A stretch of 64,000 nt of DNA from Bacteroidota bacterium (lineage in GTDB: Bacteria; Bacteroidota; Bacteroidia; UBA4408). Position numbers and translations under genes: made by a program. Below the pieces are notes generated by a model that saw nothing but the letters and a program-made list of their open reading frames with translations, did not search any database and was not told the origin of the DNA. The DNA lies in contig JADKHO010000004.1 of assembly GCA_016721765.1 (NCBI GenBank), positions 62,001 through 126,000 of the forward strand, read 5' to 3'. Shown in pieces: positions 36,507-46,772 of this stretch; positions within the stretch are counted from its first letter, which is position 1, and each line of letters begins with the position of its first letter.

Positions 36507-38558
36507 ATGTTGATAAACACGATGAATCAAATATTTTTACCATCCCTTTTAAGTTTAAACATTCGTAACTTTTCTTTGTATCCAAACAATGGAGGGCTTG
36601 ACTTTCATTACGACTTTAAAAATGGATTGAACCTATTTGTTGGTGGTAATGGAACCGGTAAAACAACTCTGACGAAACTTATCAAGTTTGCTTTAATCGG
36701 GCATTACAGAGAACAGACAGACACTTCTATTTACAAAGGAGTTGAGAGAATAAAACGACCTGAGTATCCTAAAAATTATTATCGCAACAGAATGGATGAC
36801 GGTTTCGCAAATAATAATTTGGCAGAAGTTACTCTCACTTTTAATATAAACAATTCAGAGTTCTCAGTTACCAGAAATCTATACGACATTTCTCTTACCA
36901 AAGCAACAGTCAAGAAATCTGGCAAAACAATAAAATTAGAAGGTGTAGTAATTTCTCAAGAGAAGTATGAGAAACTCTCTGAAAAGGAAAAGCAAAAACA
37001 TCTTCAATTCAAATATGAGGAGTTGGTAACAGAAGCTGCACAGTTTGGAAGTTTTGACGGCTTGATATTTTTTGTAAACGAGATTTTATATTTCGGAGAA
37101 GACCGAAATCTAATTCTTTGGGACTGGAACATTCAGGAAGAATTATCAAGCAAATATTTCAATGACCCTGCTTTAGATACGAAGCGTTCTAAACTTAAGT
37201 TGAAACAAAAAAACTTTGATACACAGGCACGGCAAACTTCGGAAGAAATCAAAGCAATCACCGATGCTATTAATCAGGCAGAAAAAGCGGGTTCAGATAA
37301 AAATTTATCAGGCAAGGATGCTTATGTTTCACTCAATGACCTCAAAACTAAACTGGACAAAGAGGAAGCAAAAATTCTGTCCTTACAGAAGGAAAGAGTT
37401 GAATGCACCGAGCAGAGAAAATATTTGAACTCAATGAGAATTAAAATCTCTCAACAACTAAATGAACTTGAGAATGACATCAAAATTGAAGAAGGTAAAG
37501 TTCATGATATAATTTGGCGGAACAAAAATCCAAAATACGAAGTATATCAAAAACATTTAAAAAACAATCGTGCCTGTCCAGCATGTAATCAAGCATTGTC
37601 AGATAAAGAGTTTTCCAAAGTTTATGAAACAGGTGAGGATTGTTTCGTTTGTCACAAACCTCTTAAAAGCAATACTGCAAAGAGTCCCAAACTTTTGAAA
37701 CTTTCACAGGAGCTTGAGAAGAAACAGAATGAACAAGTAAATACAGAAAGAAAAATTACGGAAATTGAAAAAAAGTTAGACGATTTAGATTCTGCATATA
37801 ATAAACTTGATGTTTCAGTTTTCAATTTGAAAACTGAGATAAGGAAACTTGATTTTGAAATAAATCAAGACCAATCAAAAAATAAAGGGAAAGAACCAAG
37901 CCCTGATGATTTCAAACGAAAACTACAATTAGTAATAAAAGAGCTTGAAGAAAAGAAGAAGAAGTATCAAGAAGAAAGTAAAAACTATGGAGACGAAGTT
38001 GCTAAAATCAACAAGCAGATGAATGATATGCAAGTGAAAATAGTATCAGAGCTATCAAAAATATTTTCAAAGTTTGCAAGCAATTTCTTGGGGATAGAAT
38101 GTGTTTTGGTAAACGAAGATGTAGTAGTTGAGAAAGGAAGGAGAATTAAAGTCTTTTTACCAAGAGTTGGAAAAGAGATTCAGCCGAGAGAAGAGGAAGA
38201 AGCATTTTCAGAATCACAACGATTCTTTGTTGACCTTTCTTTTCGTATGAGTTTACTAAATTACTTCTATAAAGAGCCAGCTTTCTTTATCTGCGAAACT
38301 CCCGACAGTAGTTTAGATATTTCATACGAAAGAAATGCGGCAGAAGTATTTTTAGAATACCTGAAACAAAAAAATGCTCTTGTGATAACTTCTAACTTAA
38401 ACAACAGTGATTTTCTTTCTTACATTTTAAAAAACGCACCTGATAAAAACCACATCAACCTTTTAAAGATTGGCAGAATTTCAAATATCCAGTCTGACAG
38501 TAAAATATTAATTCAGACAAATGAAAAAATAGAAAAATTAATTTATGACAGAAGATAA
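36507..38558 (+). CDS. SMC/Rad50-like ABC ATPase with zinc hook (Lamassu LmuB/ABC-3C type)
   Basis: A 683-residue ATPase. Walker A is GGNGTGKTTL near residue 50. Two coiled-coil arms flank a zinc-hook-like pair CPAC..CFVC around residues 355-385. The C-terminal half has the ABC signature region (EAFSESQRFFVDLSFRMSLL), Walker B with D-loop (FFICETPDSSLDISYE, near 598) and an H-loop-like ALVITSN. This is the SMC-like sensor of Lamassu and ABC-three-component defence systems. It overlaps the next gene by 14 bases, and the following two genes fit the other components. No ordinary SbcD nuclease partner is adjacent, which argues against a repair SbcC. Confidence 0.85.
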   Translation: MLINTMNQIFLPSLLSLNIRNFSLYPNNGGLDFHYDFKNGLNLFVGGNGTGKTTLTKLIKFALIGHYREQTDTSIYKGVERIKRPEYPKNYYRNRMDDGFANNNLAEVTLTFNINNSEFSVTRNLYDISLTKATVKKSGKTIKLEGVVISQEKYEKLSEKEKQKHLQFKYEELVTEAAQFGSFDGLIFFVNEILYFGEDRNLILWDWNIQEELSSKYFNDPALDTKRSKLKLKQKNFDTQARQTSEEIKAITDAINQAEKAGSDKNLSGKDAYVSLNDLKTKLDKEEAKILSLQKERVECTEQRKYLNSMRIKISQQLNELENDIKIEEGKVHDIIWRNKNPKYEVYQKHLKNNRACPACNQALSDKEFSKVYETGEDCFVCHKPLKSNTAKSPKLLKLSQELEKKQNEQVNTERKITEIEKKLDDLDSAYNKLDVSVFNLKTEIRKLDFEINQDQSKNKGKEPSPDDFKRKLQLVIKELEEKKKKYQEESKNYGDEVAKINKQMNDMQVKIVSELSKIFSKFASNFLGIECVLVNEDVVVEKGRRIKVFLPRVGKEIQPREEEEAFSESQRFFVDLSFRMSLLNYFYKEPAFFICETPDSSLDISYERNAAEVFLEYLKQKNALVITSNLNNSDFLSYILKNAPDKNHINLLKIGRISNIQSDSKILIQTNEKIEKLIYDRR

Positions 38559-39177
38559 ATTTAAAACCGAAAAAATAAATGGAGATGTAGTTTCAATATT
38601 ACAACTCACATCAAAAATTGGTTGGAAAGAAACAAGAGAACTTTCCATATTGAGAATATTATATCTCACTTCAATTCTCTTTCGTTTCCGTTATCCTAAC
38701 GACAACAATCCTTTTGAAGAAGATTATGAATTCACTGTTGATTCAAGAGGACCTTACAATGACAAGGTGATAAACAATTCACTTGTGTGGTTACTTTCAA
38801 ACGAGATGATAAAGCAAAGTGAAAGTCAAAAAGCATATAGTTTGACTAATAAAGATATTCCATTCATAGAGCAAATACCTAATTTCAATACAAAGCGCGA
38901 ATGGATAGATGCAATAATTCACATTCTTGGAATATATGGCGAGGATAATATTTATGACTTTGTTTTCAGAGATCCTGAATATCGCGATACTGTTGACAGG
39001 CAATCAACAAAAACAATTAATCTTTCTGAATCAAATAAAACAATAGAAACACTTCACGAATTTCAAAAAGCATTTATTGAGGCATTGGGAGACAAAGCAA
39101 AAGACCTAAATCCCAAAGATTATCTTGAAATGTATTTTGAATTTATCTTCAGTAAATATCTAAAAGGGAAAAACTAA
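38545..39177 (+). CDS. Middle component of the ABC-3C/Lamassu-like system
   Basis: A 210-residue, mostly helical protein. SILRILYLTSILFRFRYPND and FTVDSRGPYNDKVINNSLVW resemble the winged-helix-like middle component found between the ATPase and effector in ABC-three-component systems (LmuC-like in Lamassu). It overlaps the ATPase gene by 14 bases and ends two bases before the effector gene, so all three are one translation-coupled unit. It has no catalytic motif and probably bridges ATPase and effector. The assignment leans mainly on position. Confidence 0.6.
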   Translation: MTEDKFKTEKINGDVVSILQLTSKIGWKETRELSILRILYLTSILFRFRYPNDNNPFEEDYEFTVDSRGPYNDKVINNSLVWLLSNEMIKQSESQKAYSLTNKDIPFIEQIPNFNTKREWIDAIIHILGIYGEDNIYDFVFRDPEYRDTVDRQSTKTINLSESNKTIETLHEFQKAFIEALGDKAKDLNPKDYLEMYFEFIFSKYLKGKN

Positions 39178-39178
39178 C

Positions 39179-40291
39179 ATGAGCAATTTTAATTTTAGTG
39201 GCTCTGAATTTTCCCATTTGATAAAATCTAAAGAGTGGGAAATTATTGAGCAGTCAAAAAATAAAATCTTAAACGATAAAAATTTTCCAATCCTAAAGGA
39301 CTTTTATCTCAAGAATTTTTGGATTAGTAGAGCAAATCAAAAAGACATTTTCATTTTCAAAATCTCCAGAGAAAACCTTCTCAATATTCAGCTTGACAAA
39401 GTTGAAGATGCTTTAAAAGGAGATATTACAAATGCTTTAAAGTCAACCAACTTGCTTAATCTCAGTTCTGATTTTTCAGTTCTTAATTCTGAAAACATTG
39501 CTCACGATAAAACACAAGAACTTAGACAGCACTTAGTAGAATCTTCCAAAACGGGTATCTGTTATTTTCTGTTTGGTGAAGAAGGAATAAATACTTTCAT
39601 CAATGGTCACGAAACAGGTGATAACATTTTTTTAACAACACAAGACCTTCTTGAATATTCAAAGAAGTTTAAAATAGAGGAGATAAAAAAAGCGTTTGAG
39701 AAATATAAAAATCATCATCTTTCAAGAGACAATGTTCGTGTCAAATTTTTTGAAAGTAAAAATGCAATAGTTGCAATTTTTGGTGAGGCAAAAACTGCGA
39801 ATTTTAAGGCCAATAAGAACCTATTAAGAAATTCTCCCGAAAGTTTATTTAGAGATGATTTGATTGACTTCCTTAATGAAAATGTTCAGGCAAGTTTCAA
39901 TAGTGAAATGGAACTTCTTTCAAGCAGAAAACCAATTGATATTTTTACTGAGAAGAAAGGGAAGCTATACTTTTTTGAAGTGAAATGGCTTGGAACAAGC
40001 AAGCATGCTGAAAAAGATGAAGAAATGGCTACTCCTTATGTGGGTAATCATGCGAACAAGCGTGCCAATGAGGGTGTAATTCAAACATTGGAATACATTG
40101 AAGAAGTAATTGAAAAAATGAATCGTGATTTAAAATGTGGTTACTTGGTAATATTTGATGCAAGGAATGATAGGCAAGCTATTGTTTATGACGATGTTAA
40201 CTCCGTTCCAGATAATTTACGGAAGTATCACAATGACAAATTTGATAAGGTTGATAATTTGGAAGTTGATAATATTCACCCGGCTTATTAA
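39179..40291 (+). CDS. PD-(D/E)XK nuclease effector candidate
   Basis: A 370-residue protein. The C-terminal 150 residues look like a restriction-type nuclease: SPESLFRDDLIDFLNENVQA, then MELLSSRKPIDIFTEKKGKL followed by YFFEVKWLG. These supply the Glu, Asp and ExK residues of a PD-(D/E)XK active site around residues 222-268. The N-terminal 200 residues are an unknown helical and strand domain. In the Lamassu/ABC-3C layout this is the toxic effector held inactive by the ATPase. Its last four bases overlap the convergent methyltransferase gene. Confidence 0.75.
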   Translation: MSNFNFSGSEFSHLIKSKEWEIIEQSKNKILNDKNFPILKDFYLKNFWISRANQKDIFIFKISRENLLNIQLDKVEDALKGDITNALKSTNLLNLSSDFSVLNSENIAHDKTQELRQHLVESSKTGICYFLFGEEGINTFINGHETGDNIFLTTQDLLEYSKKFKIEEIKKAFEKYKNHHLSRDNVRVKFFESKNAIVAIFGEAKTANFKANKNLLRNSPESLFRDDLIDFLNENVQASFNSEMELLSSRKPIDIFTEKKGKLYFFEVKWLGTSKHAEKDEEMATPYVGNHANKRANEGVIQTLEYIEEVIEKMNRDLKCGYLVIFDARNDRQAIVYDDVNSVPDNLRKYHNDKFDKVDNLEVDNIHPAY

Positions 40292-41583
40292 GAAGTCATA
40301 ACAATTACGCTTTCCCGTAATGACTTGATAGTTTCTTTTTGCTGACTACTTGGTTTCAGTTGTCTTGCTTCACGAATTTCATTTATAGTAAAGCCGTGAG
40401 TTTCTGCTATTGCAGAGACAATTTCATCAACTTTTATTTCAACTCCATAGTAAGCAGAGTTTGCAACATTGAAAAACACTTTTTTGTTTGGCTGCATCTT
40501 CAATCTTAATTGAGCAAATAGCGTGTCCATATCTTTGAAGTAACCCTTTATCATTGTCGGCAAATCATCATTCCACATTTCAACTTTCTTAGAGTTAAGT
40601 TTTTTTAAAACTCTTTTCAGTTCTGTAATTTCCAATGCTTCAATTTCGCCATGCTTCACTTGCACATGAGAAATAAAAGTATTGTGCCGAAGTTGTTTTA
40701 ATTCTTCATAGTTTTTTACCAAGTCAAGTATCCAAAGTTCTGCCAAGTAAATATCCGTGTAATCTCTTGAGTTGAGATAAGGAGGTGAAGTAATTACCAA
40801 GTCAATACTTCCATTAGGAATTTGAGAAATAGAATTTCTCACATCTCCGTGAATACAGTATCGTAAATTTTCAACCGTACTTTCAATCGTTTCTAATCTT
40901 TCAATATCGGGTTGAATGAGATTTGAAAGTTTGTCTAAAAACTTTTTATGAACTTCCCTTCGTTTCGTTTTTCTTTCTTTCCAATCTTCCTTGTAAGACA
41001 AACATTTTCCATTCCTGTAAACATTACTGACATCAAGTAAAATTGAAGCAAGTGCAATTGAAAACAACTTTCTGTATTTCGCATCAGTAAGCATACTAAC
41101 AGCATATTTTATGTCAAGTATTCCATTCATTACACCAATATCAAATACCCATTTTGTTTTTCCTTTGCGTGGTTGAAAAGTTTGAGCAAGTGGTGGAGAC
41201 AAAAATTTTCTAATTGGTTGTATAGGTCCATTCAAAAATTGTCCCACAGTAATCTGGTGGTCAATGAAATCCTGAAGGTTGTATCCCCTTTCTAATTTAA
41301 CAGTTGCCAACAAGTGCATGAAAGGACTAACTTCAAAAGAATAACAATTGATTCCCATTCCTTGAAGTTCAACTGGTGTCGTTCCGCTACCTGCAAAGGG
41401 ATCCAATGCAAATTGAGGTTCATAATCAATTTCCTCAATTATGGTTGTAATAAATTCTTTGGAGTAACCTTCAACAAATGGATACCATTGATGAATAAAT
41501 GCAGTCTTATTTTTATTAAACTGCATTATTGGCCGATACACTTCGGTAAAGTCAGTCAACAAATATGTTGTCAATTCAGGCAA
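40288..41583 (-). CDS. DNA methyltransferase with TSPPY motif
   Basis: A 431-residue SAM-dependent DNA methylase. Motif I, FALDPFAGSGTTPVEL, lies near residue 60 and the catalytic motif IV, DLVITSPPYLNSRDYTD, near residue 260. The TSPPY form is shared by N4-cytosine and some N6-adenine enzymes. Motif I precedes IV with about 200 residues between them. It is convergent with the nuclease gene with a four-base overlap, so the two were probably acquired together. A role in protecting host DNA from the nuclease is inferred. Confidence 0.85.
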   Translation of the reverse strand: MPELTTYLLTDFTEVYRPIMQFNKNKTAFIHQWYPFVEGYSKEFITTIIEEIDYEPQFALDPFAGSGTTPVELQGMGINCYSFEVSPFMHLLATVKLERGYNLQDFIDHQITVGQFLNGPIQPIRKFLSPPLAQTFQPRKGKTKWVFDIGVMNGILDIKYAVSMLTDAKYRKLFSIALASILLDVSNVYRNGKCLSYKEDWKERKTKRREVHKKFLDKLSNLIQPDIERLETIESTVENLRYCIHGDVRNSISQIPNGSIDLVITSPPYLNSRDYTDIYLAELWILDLVKNYEELKQLRHNTFISHVQVKHGEIEALEITELKRVLKKLNSKKVEMWNDDLPTMIKGYFKDMDTLFAQLRLKMQPNKKVFFNVANSAYYGVEIKVDEIVSAIAETHGFTINEIREARQLKPSSQQKETIKSLRESVIVMTS

Positions 41584-41923
41584 TGTTTTAAGAATTTACT
41601 GCGAACCTACAAATTAATGCCCAAAAATCCACTAAAACACGGTTTATTCTATTTTTTAGTACTATAAACTTAATTAAGATACAATGAACACAGCAAATTT
41701 TATTGAGAAAAAAAGAAAGGGAGATATAGGCTGCATCTTTTATATTATCTTGAACCCGGTATTTGAATTATAAAAAGCCCTCCTTTGCCCTAAACAAGAG
41801 CTTCGGAGGGCGAATGTGTAGTCAATCGAACAAATGCCAATCCACCGTGATATTGATAACCTATTCGGTTTAAAATCTTCTTCTATTATTCAAAAATGAG
41901 TAAATTATTAAAAGAGCTTAAAA
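41584..41923. other. Intergenic region with a terminator
   Basis: Holds the leader of the methyltransferase and the 3' end of the T9SS operon. GCCCTCC (41777-41783) and GGAGGGC (41805-41811) form a hairpin followed on the minus strand by a T run, the likely terminator of the gene ending at 41924. Nothing else is recognised. Confidence 0.6.
41771..41811 (-). terminator. Terminator of the 48170-41924 operon
   Basis: A seven-bp GC-rich stem (GCCCTCC/GGAGGGC) with TTTTTA following on the minus strand, about 110 bases beyond the stop codon. Confidence 0.65.
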
Positions 41924-44900
41924 TCACTCCACCACAAACTTCTTCTGAAGCCGCACACCATTTACATCGCTTAAAACAATATAAACTCCGGGTGCTAAAT
42001 CAATTTGAGGTTTGATGACGATCCTGTTTTCTTCTTTCGAAACAATTGCTGCACGATATACACTTGATCCTTCTGAACTAAAAATAAATAAATCTACCTT
42101 TTGATTTTTATCTTTTATTCCGTTAAGTTCAACAGAAAATTCACTATGGTAAGGATTAGGGTTCGGGTAAACATTCATAGATAACATCGCAAGGCTTGGA
42201 CTTTCAGCTTCAAGTGAATCAATATACCTTGAGTAGTTGGAATTAGTTGTGATGCTACATGAATCACCATAAGCTTCCCATTGCCCTGCATAATACCTAA
42301 CCTGCACATAATAAGTTTGGTTAGCCAAAATTGTACTGCCCGTTTGATTTGCCCAAGAAAGAATGAAGAAGTTGTTAGAGTTATTCCTGTATATCTCGCG
42401 AGTGCGATAGCCGTTACTGAAAGTTCCTGAAACTTTATACTGATAATTTGAAGCACCATAAATTGCATCCCAATATAAAAAAGTTGATCCTGAGCTGATT
42501 GAAGTATCGCATTGTGAAGTCTGCAATTTAGTTAGGGGTGCGGTTGGCGTGGTAAGGGTGCACGCACTACCATAAGGCAGCCATGCACCTCCAACAGAAG
42601 CAGCAGCTTCAATTGAATAGATTGTTCCATACTTTACCCCTCCCGGAGAAACTGCCGGATTAATAGAAGTAAATCTGAAAAAGCTGTTTGAATTGGAGGT
42701 TTCTATAGTATTGTTATATCCGCTTGCAGTAATGTGATAGCGATATTGTGATGCCGAACTAATTGGCGTTACATAAAATATATCGTTTAATGTTGTCTGA
42801 TTTGTATTGCAATAAGTTGATGTTAAGGAAGTAGTTGGAAGTCCTGAAACATTCACCACGCAAGTTGGGCCAAATGTTCCCCATTCACCCGGTCTGCTGC
42901 CGTATGTTGAGTTAGTACTGCCAACTAGGGCGCGTACTTTTACGTTGTAATAATATCCATACCTTACCTTAGGAGTTATTGCAGCCATATCAAGACGCAA
43001 CTCATCAACAGAATTAAAGGTAGTGCTAGTAGTATCATACACATAAGAATTAGTGGTGTCGTTCTCCACAATTTTATACTGATACTTTGTAGCTCCTGCA
43101 ATGGGAGTAACATTAATTAACTCATGCTGGTCTGTTACAATATAATCGCACAATCCAGGTGTTGAGGGATTATCAACTAATTTGTTTTGCGGAAAAGCAG
43201 AAAGTGTTACAGGACAAGAAGCACCATAAGGACTCCAGATATTATTCTTCTTATACGAAACAGAAACATTGTAAGTATAACCATAAATAACACCGGGAGC
43301 CTGTGTTATTGGATAAAAGCTGGTGTTTGAGTTAGAAGTTCCATGCTCAAAACTATAACCCGCTTGCGCACCGGTACCTACGAACTTGTACTTATAATTG
43401 CTAACACCCGAAACACTATACGCGTAAATTAAATTAGCCGAGCTCAAGGTCGTATTGCAATAGGTAGTATCAACTATTGTCACTTGTATTTCCTTTATTT
43501 GTATATCATCAATATAAATGCTTCCTTGATTTGCAGGGCTGGTAGCCCAAAAGCCAAAATAAATCTGTCCTGAACTAGTTGCGAGATAATCAATTGCGGA
43601 ATCCTTGTGGTAAGTTGTGCTGCTGCTAATTCCATTAAAAAGAGGTCCATCTCCCAAAAGTGTAGAAGCATCGGCACTTGTACCAATATAAACTTTATAT
43701 GTTTCAGTAATTGTGCCACTTGCAATTCTATCATACCAACTTACACGATATGCGTGACCCTTCGTTACATTTATTGGCGGGGAAAAAAACCAATCATACA
43801 AGCCAGTTGTATTATCAGGGTTTTTATCTATACGCATATGGTTGCTACCACTTCTTGGGACAGCAGTGCTTGTGTACCAATTACTTGTTCCTAAACCATC
43901 ATAATTCTCTATAGTTATACCACACGGTACAGCCGGCACACTTGCCCCTTCCAGACCTAAATTAATTGTAGTAGAGAGTGTCGGAGAAACAGCCTGCGAA
44001 GCCCCACAGGTAAAGGAATCTATATTACAGCCCAAAGTTTCTACACCAAAAAAGTCATAAGGTGCCACCGAAAAATAATACTTTGTGCTTGCTGTAAGAA
44101 TTGGCAATGAGAATGTGCTTATATTTCCAACATCTTGACCGTTAATAATATTGGAGGGCAAAGATCCTCCTGCATAAGACGTTCCAAGATAAATTTTATA
44201 CCCGGCCACGCAACCTGTAGAAGTTGTCCAATTTAACACTGTTGCAGTTATGCAGCTTGTATTGCTTGCAGTAACGGCAGGGCAAAGGGGTGATGGCTTA
44301 ACATGCACCAAAAGACTATTGGAATTGCTTACGCCACATGCATTTGTTGCTGCACAATACACATTTATCCAACCAGTGGTTATTGTATCAAAATGAGCAT
44401 AAATAGAATTATTGTCCTGTGTAAATGTACCACTTGTTAATCCCCAGGTGTAGGAAACAGGGTTGTTGAGCGTGTCTAAAACTACGGTATAAGCACTGCT
44501 ATCAATACAAACAAGTGTAGAGCCTAAAACAGTTGGATTTTCCGGTTGCAGGTTTATTACCACTGGGTCTGATGTGCTAACGCAGCCTGCTGAATCAGTC
44601 ACCCTAACCGAATATGAGCCATTGGCAATTGCTTGGTAACTTGGAGCACTGTAAAATGGGATATCAACACCATTCTTAATCCAAGTATAAGAAGCAAAGG
44701 AATCTGTACTTAAACTATCATAACAATTTACAAATTCATTGTTTTGTGAATAGATAGTCGGAGTTGAGATTGTGTTAACTGCATATAACGAGAAGACTGT
44801 TGAGTCTCCAGTTGGTGCACTATCACACCAAAGTTTTACAGTATAACTTCCGGCAGTTAAATTCGAGACAGTATAATTATTCGCGGAGTCTCCAATGTAA

Positions 44901-46747
44901 TCAATATTTGTACTATCATTGTGGTAATGATATTCATGACCAGAACAAGTAACCCAGTTAGAATAGTATTGAATATTCACGCTGCCATTGTTAAAGTTAG
45001 GACAGGTTGGCTCTGTAAGTTCTAAAACTTCGAAATGGTCAACAGGAGTATTAGATTGGCAAAAATTAAATATAGAATATTCTTTCCGTAGTCTCACATG
45101 GTCAAAAATCCCTTTTTCTACTGTTACGCCATTTGCTTTATATGAAGTTATTTCCGCTTCAACAGTAATCGTGGTAAGGAAAGGTACTGTAGTATCAGGT
45201 GGTGTTAAGGCGGGATAATTTAATAACGAACGTGATGTTTGACCCATGATTACCTGACCATTTTTATACCATTTGAATGTTGTATCACTTACTGTAGTTA
45301 TTCCTACATCAAATTTATATCCTGTGATACCGGACAAATTTCTGCAAGGAGAAATGGTGCAAGTATGCAATCCTGTGTTGATTACCTCATCAACTTCATC
45401 CTGAAAGTTAAGAGAAAAGGTTGGTGATTTACAAAGCCAATAGGCATCCCTGTCAAGGTTCGTTTTTAAATAATAAGTTGCATCTGGCATGGTGCTATAC
45501 TTAAACCATGCGACACCAAGTAGCGTATCAGAATAGAGAATATTTCCTGTAATGTGCGCTGTATCGCCAGAAATTGGATCAACACTTATGGAATCCTCTG
45601 TTAACTGTTTCATTGTTAATCCAGTATGAAGGACAGGATAAAGAGGATCTGTCACTACTGGATTATATGGATTGGTAACATGTGTATAATAATATTCGAA
45701 CTTTGCCGTAACAGAATCTATAGGCCCATGCCATAGAGTGAGATCTGTGGCATAGTGATATCCACTCTCATAATCAAGATAGTCACCAAAATAATTTTGT
45801 TGGCTGACTGCGTTTCCCGAAAGGCTTCCAAATAGAGGTATAATCACAGTCGACTTACTGTTACGAGAAAAATAATATAACCGCGCACCCTTTTGCCTGT
45901 CTACCAAGAAGAATGCATTCGTGGCTGTCGGACTTGTTTTTACAATGTCTTTGCCATTGATATAATATTCAATATATAACCAATCTACATTTCGGTCAAT
46001 CGAGTCTGCTTGAACTTCTGGTATTGCAGAACCTCCACCTATAGCAGCAGGTACTTTTGTTAAATCTCCAATGTAAGTTGCAGTATATTGTATTCGTGTA
46101 TTCCGATAGTCATTTTTTAATGACTTCATATATCTCAACCCTTTCAGGTAAAAATCCCTCCAGTTTATAAAAGCATTGGGAGAGGGATTGCCAGCGGCCC
46201 AATAATCTGATTCCCCAAATATAACATCAAAGTATCCAAATGGCTTGTAACCGGATGTAACAGAATAAAACTCATTAAACTTAAGAATGTTTTTAAAAAA
46301 AAGATTGTCAGTATATACAGGTTGGCCAGCACTATTAGTTGAATCACCAAACGGTGTATCTCCTGCAGCAATATGTTGAATCCCCATATTCCTGCACGTA
46401 CTTAAAAAACTAGCGAGATGCATATATTTTCGATCCCTGCTGCTGCTTGCAGAATCCAAACCACACGAAATAGAGTCATTTTTAATAAAGAGATATGTCC
46501 CACTCCCGTAAGTTATTCTGTCGAGACTTTTTAAAATCAGGGTTTTAAAGCCATGATTTAGAGCATACGTTATAAGATCCTCTTCGCGCTCAAAAACGGT
46601 GTCAGCATTCTCATCTACGTTATAAATAGTGAGCCCAAAATAATCCACAAACAACGTTTTTTTATCGTTGTTACCTACTATAGAACTGAAGCAGTCAGTT
46701 ACAGAAAAAAAGATACACGCAAGGCAAAATAGTTTTAGAGTTTTCAT
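41924..46747 (-). CDS. Giant T9SS-secreted multidomain protein
   Basis: A 1,607-residue secreted protein. A signal peptide (LFCLACIFFSVTDCFSS) precedes a ~330-residue N-terminal domain that looks like a TIM barrel (NMGIQHIAAGDTPFGDS, FDVIFGESDYWAAG, VDWLYIEYYINGKDI), but no catalytic pair can be named. A SprB-like repeat, PKD-like and fibronectin-like strands, and a choice-of-anchor-J type domain (NYDGLGTSNWYTS to GSIYIDDIQI) follow. Then come four ~110-residue tandem units, most opening with a CN- or CD-containing strand (TYCNTTLSS, STYCNTNQTT, TSQCDTSISS). It ends in a T9SS sorting domain (MNVYPNPNPYHSEFSVEL). The gene 25 bases upstream is probably in the same operon. Confidence 0.83.
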   Translation of the reverse strand: MKTLKLFCLACIFFSVTDCFSSIVGNNDKKTLFVDYFGLTIYNVDENADTVFEREEDLITYALNHGFKTLILKSLDRITYGSGTYLFIKNDSISCGLDSASSSRDRKYMHLASFLSTCRNMGIQHIAAGDTPFGDSTNSAGQPVYTDNLFFKNILKFNEFYSVTSGYKPFGYFDVIFGESDYWAAGNPSPNAFINWRDFYLKGLRYMKSLKNDYRNTRIQYTATYIGDLTKVPAAIGGGSAIPEVQADSIDRNVDWLYIEYYINGKDIVKTSPTATNAFFLVDRQKGARLYYFSRNSKSTVIIPLFGSLSGNAVSQQNYFGDYLDYESGYHYATDLTLWHGPIDSVTAKFEYYYTHVTNPYNPVVTDPLYPVLHTGLTMKQLTEDSISVDPISGDTAHITGNILYSDTLLGVAWFKYSTMPDATYYLKTNLDRDAYWLCKSPTFSLNFQDEVDEVINTGLHTCTISPCRNLSGITGYKFDVGITTVSDTTFKWYKNGQVIMGQTSRSLLNYPALTPPDTTVPFLTTITVEAEITSYKANGVTVEKGIFDHVRLRKEYSIFNFCQSNTPVDHFEVLELTEPTCPNFNNGSVNIQYYSNWVTCSGHEYHYHNDSTNIDYIGDSANNYTVSNLTAGSYTVKLWCDSAPTGDSTVFSLYAVNTISTPTIYSQNNEFVNCYDSLSTDSFASYTWIKNGVDIPFYSAPSYQAIANGSYSVRVTDSAGCVSTSDPVVINLQPENPTVLGSTLVCIDSSAYTVVLDTLNNPVSYTWGLTSGTFTQDNNSIYAHFDTITTGWINVYCAATNACGVSNSNSLLVHVKPSPLCPAVTASNTSCITATVLNWTTSTGCVAGYKIYLGTSYAGGSLPSNIINGQDVGNISTFSLPILTASTKYYFSVAPYDFFGVETLGCNIDSFTCGASQAVSPTLSTTINLGLEGASVPAVPCGITIENYDGLGTSNWYTSTAVPRSGSNHMRIDKNPDNTTGLYDWFFSPPINVTKGHAYRVSWYDRIASGTITETYKVYIGTSADASTLLGDGPLFNGISSSTTYHKDSAIDYLATSSGQIYFGFWATSPANQGSIYIDDIQIKEIQVTIVDTTYCNTTLSSANLIYAYSVSGVSNYKYKFVGTGAQAGYSFEHGTSNSNTSFYPITQAPGVIYGYTYNVSVSYKKNNIWSPYGASCPVTLSAFPQNKLVDNPSTPGLCDYIVTDQHELINVTPIAGATKYQYKIVENDTTNSYVYDTTSTTFNSVDELRLDMAAITPKVRYGYYYNVKVRALVGSTNSTYGSRPGEWGTFGPTCVVNVSGLPTTSLTSTYCNTNQTTLNDIFYVTPISSASQYRYHITASGYNNTIETSNSNSFFRFTSINPAVSPGGVKYGTIYSIEAAASVGGAWLPYGSACTLTTPTAPLTKLQTSQCDTSISSGSTFLYWDAIYGASNYQYKVSGTFSNGYRTREIYRNNSNNFFILSWANQTGSTILANQTYYVQVRYYAGQWEAYGDSCSITTNSNYSRYIDSLEAESPSLAMLSMNVYPNPNPYHSEFSVELNGIKDKNQKVDLFIFSSEGSSVYRAAIVSKEENRIVIKPQIDLAPGVYIVLSDVNGVRLQKKFVVE

Positions 46748-46772
46748 TGGGAGGGGTTTTAGTATTGTTAGT

